A stretch of 64,000 nucleotides of DNA from Collybiopsis luxurians FD-317 M1. Lineage: Eukaryota; Basidiomycota; Agaricomycetes; Agaricales; Omphalotaceae. Made by a program: the position numbers and the translations under genes. The notes beneath the pieces were generated by a model. That model searched no databases. It saw only the letters and a list, made by a program, of their open reading frames with translations, and had not been told where the DNA came from. This document shows, piece after piece, positions 56,674-64,000 of the stretch. Every line of letters starts with the position of its first letter. Within the stretch, counting starts at the first letter, position 1. The stretch is taken from the NCBI GenBank assembly GCA_000827265.1, contig KN834807.1:256473-320472 (forward strand), read 5' to 3'.

Positions 56674-59232
56674 AAAATAATCAGCTCAGTTATGAAGCCG
56701 GAAGGACAAATGAGCAAGCATACATGTCAATGCTTGTTCGAGTTTGAACATGTTCGTGCTCTGGGTGTCGAGCTTGGGGAGGAAGATCTTCTTCCGCTTG
56801 ACTTTTATATGAGAAAGGACAACTTAGTCGAGTCTCACTCTGAGCCGTTGAGTCGATGGATGTATCCATGCTGTCGATCGCGCATTTTCTTTCAGATAGG
56901 TACGATTTATCGGAGGAGTTAACTGTGCGCTGGCCAATCATGTATTTGAGATGCAAGTTCAACGGAACAAATCAATTCAGAGACGCTAAGTTGTAGAATA
57001 GGATCATGGCGGCCGTATCGCACCGAACGAAGTTGCATTTCTCGAGAGCCTCAAGTGAGCGCTCAGGATGCATATATATACAGAGGCAATACAGAGGTGC
57101 CTTAAAGCTCGACAAGGCAGAACCGGTGACACCTTTCATGCGATAGTTGAGAAAAAGCCTTTGAATGGTCTTGGGATGGACCCGATTTTTACTCCACTTT
57201 ATGGAAAAAAAAATGCGCACCCAATTGCGTCCTAGTGGAAAAAGACAGTTGAATTCGAGGCGGAGTGCCCTAGCATGATGATTTGAAAGACCTGGAATCT
57301 GCGCAGCCAAGGGGTGCGCCAGACTGACATTGAGGAGGTATATTTGGGTATTCGGCTCTTCTCCAATCCTTGTCTTCGCTTGGCGATAGTATTTCAGAAA
57401 TCTCAGATAGGCTCCTGTGAGCCGTCTGCTAGATCTGTAGACAGTCCGTTAGCAGCGGTATTTGCTCCATTGAATTTACAAAAAAAAAAAAACCCTACTG
57501 TTTGGAAACAAAAGATTGACAGAAAAAACGCATCTCGAGAGCCCGATTTCGAAATCAACTTCAAAAAACAACTTGAGCTCTTATCAAGAGATCGAAGCGC
57601 CTGTTAAAATTGGGAAGACTTACCTTTCTTTCCTTTCGTTCATGCTGTCGATCGTGATTCTAATGCTGAATGCAAAGAAATTAGGCGCCATCAAGATATG
57701 ATGGATCTAAAACAGTGAAGATGCAGGCAGACGGAAAATGAAAGTCGCTCATTTGCTGTGATTGATAGGATTGGACGGTGGCAGGGTTTACGGGATCCAT
57801 AACTTTCCTCACGAGGACAAAGATTCACCGAATAGAGTCAGCAATCACTCTTTGAAGGCGTCTACGCTCTCAGGAAAAGCCAGCGATGGACTTCACTGAT
57901 ATCTTTGGGTTGAAAATCTCTTCAGCGTGAGTTGCATGCAAGCAACCCGTTCGTATTTGAGTAGCAATAGTAAGTCAGATCGAATGCCAAAAGGGCCAAG
58001 AGCATCTACTAACCGCCATGTGGTTAAAGTGTACGAGCCGTTGGTCCACGATCTATTACAGATATCAGGTGGAAGGTTCCTCCATACTGTACTCATATTC
58101 GGAGTCATAAAATGTCAAGAATAAATAGACCGGCTTGACCGGCTTTTTGGCTTGCCCACGCCGCCTTGCCGCCGCCTGCCACATTCGAGTCGTTGCCAAT
58201 ACCAGCGGCTATGCTCCAGCCTGACAGTCATTGCTAGGCCCATGGAGGCTATTTTGGGAGCAAGAATAGCTAGTATAGAAGCAAAAGTAAACAGTGATTC
58301 GCCGCTCCACATCTGCGGAATGTTATACTTGTTTTTTCTTCACTGTTCTTTCGAGGAACTTCACAACCAAAAGTGTGCTAAACTTTCATTTATCAGACAT
58401 TATGATCCTTTGAGTGATTAAAGTGTGTGCCGTTAGTTTAAAGATTGGAAATAGATGGAAAAACGGAGGAGGAAAGCACCGACTTAAGAACATGTCCGAC
58501 TTGCCCGAAATAGCACGCTTTGGTGGCTTGCGGCAAAAACCGTCATAACTTGCGGCTTGCTGTTTAAGCCGAATCTTTATATTGAGCCGGAAAATTTTGG
58601 CAGGTCAAGTTCGGCAAGTAGAACTGAATCAGTTACGATGAGGTTTTTCGACAACAGAGAGAACATCGCTAAATACGGTGACTCGAACAAACACACTGAT
58701 CAAATTTTCATTATTGCAATCTTCACCATTGCAATCTACATTCTATTCCATAAAAGGGCCATTCGCGTAGCCAAGCACCTAGCTTGTTTTTTTATGAAGG
58801 CGCCACCGTCTTGCTGTTGATGAAGGTGAAGGAGTTAAGCATTTTTACTTAGTGACTTTCGGACCGATTAAATCCGTTGCGTTTTGCGTGAGTCTGAAGG
58901 GGTGGAATAGACCTTGCACAGGCAAGGTGATTTTATTTTTCGAACTCTTGATTGCCGCAGTAAAGTAAATTCAACTAAGGACAGGGATGGCGAACCTCTT
59001 CAGTCGCATCGCAGTCTCTGTGGCAACTTTTCCGGAGGAGGAGCTACGACGTAATTTACTATACATTATTGCATCTCGCTTACCTTCCGATGAAAAGGGA
59101 CTAGCTAAATAGAAATACTTTAAGTATTAACTTTACTTCCTCGATCTACTATAATGGTAGAGGCGCCTTCATCCACATTAAGCGGGGTGCTCGGCCACGT
59201 GTGTGGTCCTTTCTTGGGTACTTCTCGAAAGA
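56674..59232. other. 2.5 kb without a recognised gene
   Basis: Contains the promoter side of the secreted-protein gene and of the intact F-box gene. Short frames only (up to 112 codons at 57310-56972 on the minus strand), none with a known family. A poly-A tract lies at 57480-57493. GCxTGCC-rich segments near 58120-58200 and 58500-58620 may be an eroded repeat but I could not define ends. Confidence 0.4.
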
Positions 59233-59238
59233 TATAAA
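59233..59238 (+). promoter_or_regulatory. TATA box of the intact F-box gene
   Basis: TATAAA, 51 bp before the start codon at 59289. A CACGTG E-box lies upstream near 59197. Confidence 0.6.
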
Positions 59239-59288
59239 AGGAAGAGCCCGCTAGACCAGTGCTTATCCGCCACCACCATCTCAGAGTC

Positions 59289-60857
59289 ATGACTGAAACC
59301 TCAGCTTCGAATATTCTCTCTATTTCCGTTACTCAGGAGTGGTCTTGTATGGATAGCTTTGCAGGCTTCTCTTATTTTCTGACTGATTCTTTTCACCTTT
59401 CTAGCACCTGAACGTCGTCAAGGTCATCAGCAGTTGAATCTAATTCCAAACGAAATCTATCATGAAATCTTGTCGAACATAGATGAACAAAACGATTTGC
59501 CCAGTGCGGCCCTTACCTGTCGATTCTTCGCGTCTGTTATTATTCCACAGACGTTCAGGGTCATTTCTATCCATACAGCAGACAACGGGGAGCTCACCAC
59601 TTGGCCTAGGCTCCTCAAACTCATTCAAGAAACTTCAAATCCACGAGCTGCCTCGTTTTTCAGCCATGTTCGACAAGTCACGATTCGATTGCCTTACTCG
59701 CCACCGTCTATGCACACTTCAGTGCTGCGCTTTTCCGAGGATATCTTACTGAAATCGCCCAATGTTGAACAGCTGATCGTGTTCGACATACAATTGCCCA
59801 ACATGATCAGAACCATTTCGGGACTTTCAAAGTTATCCTCTCTGGAATTGCACTTGCATGACGATAGCCAGGATATCACGGACGCCGAGATCACTTCTTG
59901 CGTGTTTTCTCTTCGATTAGAATCCTTTGAACTATACCTTTCTCCCGAGATGCAAGACCGGTATCCGCATCTGGCAGGGAGATTTATTCCCTTTGCTCTC
60001 AGTCCACATCTCAGAAAATTCGGGACAGATTCTTGGGAAATGGTCTGTGGCTTCGCTTCACAAACGACACTTCCACCTTTGCAGGAGGTCACCCTCTGGG
60101 AGGTGGAGGATTCATTGTTTCTGTATAGACTTTTGTGCCGCATCCCAACCCTTGTCAATCTCGAGTTAACTGGGGTTAGTCTGGTTAAATTCCAGCAAGA
60201 TCCTACAGGAGCCGGGAGGGCTGGCCTTCCCCTATCATCGTTGCCGAATTTAAGAAGACTCGTTATCCCTCCCCATTTCGTGTCTCTTCTCACGGGACCT
60301 CATTCCCTCAGAGAGATCCAGTTCACAGAGGAGACAGATCCCGACGCAAGATTTGAATTCCCTTTTTGGTCTCCTGACCTGGACGCAGATATGAAGCTAT
60401 TATTTAGTAGCCCATGTCCTGATGTTGAACGCCTCGAATTTCTTTTCTGTGTTACAGTCTCACCGGGGAGGACTTGGTACAAAAACATGGGACAGTGGTT
60501 TCCAAAATTGCGTAGACTGTCATTTGAGTTGCTGCTTGATTTTAGTGAGGGCGAAGACTATGTGGACTTTGCGACCCAGATAAAAAATGTAAGTAACCCA
60601 TGTCAAGTCCTATACCTGCTTGCGTTCATAGTTAAATTCTTGACCCAATCCAGGTTTTCGAGTCATTTCTAAACACTTGGGGTCCATTGCGAACCCTCCA
60701 TAAATTAGATTTCATTTTTAACAGAACTTTGGAAGAAGAGTACTTGGTTGACGGAGCATGGATCGAAAGTGTGCTTCCCAAATACAACTTCCGCAATTAC
60801 TTTCCGAATCTCACCGAGATAGGGTTTGGAAGGTATCGGCGTACTATTGCAGTGTAA
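59289..60857 (+). CDS. F-box / leucine-rich protein (intact family member)
   Basis: Three exons (59289-59346, 59405-60588, 60654-60857) join in frame to 481 residues. Exon 1 reads MTETSASNILSISVTQEWS. The F-box follows at about residues 30-70: LNLIPNEIYHEILSNIDEQN, LPSAALTCRFFASVIIP. The rest has irregular leucine-rich segments (LSKLSSLELHL, RIPTLVNLELTGV, LPNLRRLVIPP, WFPKLRRLSFELL) and ends RYRRTIAV. Family members use the F-box to dock on Skp1 in SCF ubiquitin ligases, with the leucine-rich part selecting a target; the target is unknown. All other family loci in the window are decayed, so this copy sets the reference gene model. Confidence 0.9.
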
Positions 60858-61206
60858 ACCCATTTTCGATGTCCCTCTGTATTGTTGCTATGTGTATGGC
60901 TGGTTCAAGTATTGTACATAAATTTTACGGTGTATGTATATTAAGCAGAAGACACTTCACATGTTTTCGCCGATTGAGCGCTCGATTGGCCTACCCCTTG
61001 TGTCCGTGACCACTATCTGGATGTCTTGCCGATGCCTAAGAATACAGCTTGAGAGCTTCAGAGACCATACTGCAGACGATGTTCGGTCTGCTTCGGCAAA
61101 AGTTTAGGCAGCCGCGAGCCGCGGTTGGACGTCATTGATCGCCGGCGCTCTATATCTGACTTTCGTTTCAACCGCTGTCATCTCTAGCTCGAAGGTCAAT
61201 TATTCT
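60858..61206. other. Spacer between tandem F-box copies
   Basis: Includes the 3' flank shared with the 54.4-54.7 kb relic (to about 61010) and the upstream region of the next copy. No gene. Confidence 0.55.
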
Positions 61207-62830
61207 ATGAATTCAACTCCAAATACAAGTTATGTTCGCGACGTTCAGGAATGGTCTTATGGGTATCAGTTTGCTTGCGTTCTTTGAGGTCTCAATCGAT
61301 GGTTACTCCCTTCTACACCCTCGATAGCTCCAGAACGTCGTCGAAGAATTCAGGAGCTGAATCCGATTCCGAACGAAATATATCTCGCAATCCTTTCAGA
61401 CATACGTGAGCAAAAGGATCTGGGTAACCTGGCTCTTACCCAGCTCCTACCTGTCGATTTTTCGCGTCTATTGCCATTCCAAAAATGTTGTACACGATTG
61501 ATATCGTTCCAGCTCACGACCTGCTAGAGCCTACCAGTGTTAAACGACCTAAACTCCTCTGTGCCATCCGAGAAACCTCTGATCCACGAGCCGTCTCACG
61601 TCTGGCCCACATTCGAAAATGCAGGATTGGGAAACTTGTCCAGCCGATCGAAGAACAGTCACTGGGTTATTACGTGGATATGTTGTCGAAGATGCCTAAT
61701 ATTGAGGACTTGTCTTTGGTCCGAATTCGGAGGCCTTCGAAAAGCTTGCTCGAAAGGATTTCGCTCCTTTCAAATTTATCCTCTCTGGCGTTAGATATTT
61801 GCTCGCAACCTGAGAGGCACGAAGTAACAGCGGCCGATATCATCTCCTTGGCTTCTAGTCTTCGGTTAGATTCTTTCAGCTGACAATTTCAGATTCGTTC
61901 TTCCAGGACACAGAACTTGCGCTTCGACCAGAAGATTTTACGCCGTTGATTGTCATGCCACATCTGAAGTCTTTCTCAACAAATTCCTGGGAAGTAATAA
62001 GCAGCTTGGCTTCACAAGAAGCGCCCCCTTCGTTGCAGGCACTCACCGTTAACGGGGTCGTTGATCTCATCTTCCTGCATAAATTCCTCTGTCGCATCCC
62101 GACTCTCAGGTATCTCGAGTTGAATGAAGTTTACTGGCCTGAAGATGCGAAAATCCCCGCACTACGGTTTTTCGGTAGTCCTGGACAGGGATATGTTGAT
62201 TTTTCACTCTCCCTTTCCCCCTTACGCAACCTACAACAACTCGTCGTTCCTTTGGATATTGCGTGCATTCTCAGCGGCCCCCACTCCCTTAGATCCATCG
62301 AGTTCAAGGGGTGGACACAAAAGCCTCCAGGCGCTACGCTCCGATACTATCTCGTACTGTCCACAGATCTTATACTCCTTTTTGATTCCCCGTGCCTGAC
62401 GGTTGAACGCCTCAAAATCCCGCGACTTAAACCTACGATTGCGAGACCCGATCTTCATTGCTACGGGAACATGGGGGGATGGTTTCCGAGATTGCAGACT
62501 CTTGAATTTATGCTTGGATACGGATACAATACTACTTGGGAGAGTTAGATGCAGGATCACTTTCAAAAGGTTGCTGTTCTATTTCCCAAGGCTTTTCCGA
62601 ATGCGGGCTCTTACTTTATCTTTTTTTTGAATCAAAGTATTCCAATCGGTTCTTGACACATGTGGCCCGCTGGAGACGCTTCTTGTACTGTGCTTCACAC
62701 CAACCAGTTTTGTATCTAAATCTTGCGCTCTGGGAGAAGATCAGTGGTTGCAGATTCTCATTTCCACATCGAGCGTGAAGCGGTCTTTTCCGAATCTTGT
62801 CAGCTTGGTGTTTGGAGGGGTCAAGTACGC
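61207..62830 (+). pseudogene. F-box family pseudogene (copy 5, tandem)
   Basis: Starts like the intact neighbour: ATG 61207, exon 1 ending VQEWS, an intron with a damaged donor (ATGGGTA in place of GT), then PERRRRIQELNPIPNEIYLA and the F-box. The frame shifts near 61440-61465 (duplicated TCTTACCCAGCTCCTACCTG-like insertion within ALTCRFF), again after LRLDSFS (61880), and stops occur after 62548. Long intact blocks remain, such as 61946-62548 (RIPTLRYLELNEVYWPEDAK, WFPRLQTLEFML). Relatively young pseudogene, tandem to the intact copy. Confidence 0.85.
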
Positions 62831-63585
62831 GTTTCAGCTCATTTAGGGCACACTGCGTCGCTGGTTTTCTTTTTTTTTTTTTTGCCTTTTTTCACTAGTT
62901 GGTACTCTACGGTTGCACTTCTTGGTACGCACAAATGTTTGCAAAGCTCTTGATTGTCTCGAGGTGAAAATTTGAGCGGCTCGAAGTCCTGTATTTTGCA
63001 ACTGAATATTCAATCATGGTTCGAAGGCACGCCAGTCGACGCGAGGGCACAATGTATATGCAGAAGGTATGTATAGCTATGATGCAGCAAGAAGAAAGAG
63101 TGGGATGAGCTCGCACTAACCTGTTGAGTCTGGAGAGGCTCTGACTACGTCGAATGACCACGAAATATGACTTCTCTGCTTGATTCCTCACTCCGAGCTG
63201 GTCTATTTTATCGATGGATGTCGAAATTATGAGCTCCGTCAAGCTGATTCAGACAAGAGTTTTGTGATTACCAGGTAGTAGAGCAGTGGTTCACAGCACG
63301 TATTTTACTTCCTGAATGTAGTTGAAGAAGTTATCCGGCACCGGAATGTGGTGGCCAGTTGCCAGTTGATCGCCTCGAGTTTCTATTCGCGAAAAGAGGC
63401 TGGGGAATGATATAGATAAGTGCAGAATGTAGAATGGGACCTTTGCTCCCGTCCTCGTTCAGTTCGAAAGGGAAGGTTTACTACCTAATTGTCGCTCGGC
63501 TTGTCAGATACTTGAAGTGGAATGAGGCTAGCCAGTCAGCCCGACAGAGCGCCGTGATGTAGGATTAATGTCCTTACATCCAATC
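62831..63585. other. Intergenic, no gene recognised
   Basis: A T-rich tract lies at 62867-62891. A 111-codon minus frame (63242-62907) has no family signature. The 3' flank of the mitochondrial IF-3 gene is at the right. Confidence 0.45.
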
Positions 63586-64000
63586 TCAGTCCTCCTCCTC
63601 CTCCTCCTGCTGTTGTTCACCCTTCCCCTGCACGAATATCGCCCCAATTCCTCTTTGCAATTCACTCGCCTTCCACTCTACACCCACATCCGCCACCTTC
63701 TCCGCAATCCCCCTCATCTTCTCCCTCATCTCATTCACCGGCGGCGCCCTCTGCCCTCCCTTTGGCGCAAACACCAAATCCACCCTCGCCCCCTTCCTCA
63801 ACTCCGCCCTCACCCTACCCAACCTGTGTTCCATATCCCCCACCGCCATCCCCCACGTAAACTGAAACTCCTTCTTCACGTTCTTCTTCGCGCTCTGCTT
63901 CTGCCTCTCCTTTGCGAGCTTTTTCCGCTCCGCCGCTTCTTCCCTGTCGACGATCTGGACGATAGGAAGCGGCTCGGATACCTGTAACTCGATGTAAGTT
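63586..64000 (-). CDS. Mitochondrial translation initiation factor IF-3, C-terminal part (cut by window edge)
   Basis: Runs off the right edge; the stop is TGA at 63588. A charged linker (EEAAERKKLAKERQKQSAKK) is followed by the IF-3 C-terminal domain: VKKEFQFTWGMAVGDMEHRL, then GRVRAELRKGARVDLVFAPK, a Gly-Gln-rich turn and GVEWKASELQRGIGAIFVQG, ending in an acidic tail (EEEEED). This pattern, with F-T-W-x-x-x-x-x-D-x-x-x-R at the start and the basic 'L-x-K-G-x-x-V' strand, is the 30S-binding domain of bacterial and mitochondrial IF-3. It keeps the small mitochondrial ribosomal subunit free and checks the initiator codon. An exon boundary may fall at about 63983. Confidence 0.8.
   Translation of the reverse strand, partial: TYIELQVSEPLPIVQIVDREEAAERKKLAKERQKQSAKKNVKKEFQFTWGMAVGDMEHRLGRVRAELRKGARVDLVFAPKGGQRAPPVNEMREKMRGIAEKVADVGVEWKASELQRGIGAIFVQGKGEQQQEEEEED

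Noticed and set aside
1..64000. CRISPR arrays, bacterial operons or ribosome-binding sites
   Set aside because: The spliced eukaryotic gene structures throughout rule these out; no regularly spaced direct repeats were seen. The CCTGAGG units in the TIR elements are irregular and inverted, not CRISPR-like.

Overview
This is nuclear DNA of a filamentous basidiomycete, most likely a mushroom-forming Agaricomycete. Genes are split by many 45-65 bp GT-AG introns with CTAAY-type branch points, and recognisable eukaryotic housekeeping genes are interleaved with BTB, F-box and transposon families typical of agaric genomes. I cannot name a species. Splice sites were placed by eye, by joining conserved protein segments in frame.

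Layout. 1-12.5 kb is an AT-rich transposon graveyard: an F-box relic, a Ty1/copia remnant, an ankyrin-repeat pseudogene split by an insertion, a 3,166 bp Tc1/mariner-type transposon with intact ends but a dead transposase, three copies of a non-autonomous family with CATCAGGAAAA ends, and a small hAT-type element that itself carries one of those copies. 12.7-19 kb holds a BTB/POZ gene, a DnaJ-domain gene, another F-box relic and SEN54 (tRNA-splicing endonuclease). 19.3-21.5 kb is a TIR-bounded segment carrying a spliced gene of unknown function broken by two TGA codons. 21.6-23.3 kb is an F-box pseudogene. 23.7-43.8 kb is a housekeeping block: an APC-family permease, eIF5B, ARL2 (divergent from eIF5B), a cyclopropane-fatty-acid-synthase-like enzyme and a kinesin-3 (Unc104/KIF1A type). 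45-46 kb holds a retropepsin-like ORF. 46.3-52 kb appears to be one long gene joining a MORC-like GHKL ATPase, an FN3-like segment, a possible BAH domain and a C5-cytosine DNA methyltransferase. 52.4-56.7 kb holds a Mug135-like protein, relics of F-box and SEN54 sequence, and a secreted two-module protein. 59.3-63 kb has one intact F-box gene and a decayed tandem copy. The right edge cuts a mitochondrial IF-3.

Connections. Six loci belong to one F-box family and only one is intact, so this is a gene-birth-and-death region. At one codon a CGA in the intact copy is TGA in a decayed copy, and other premature stops here also look like C-to-T changes. The GHKL-methyltransferase gene is the most unusual item: it links in one eukaryotic polypeptide two activities that are neighbours in some bacterial restriction-modification loci, but its methyltransferase motifs VI and VIII depart from the canonical residues.
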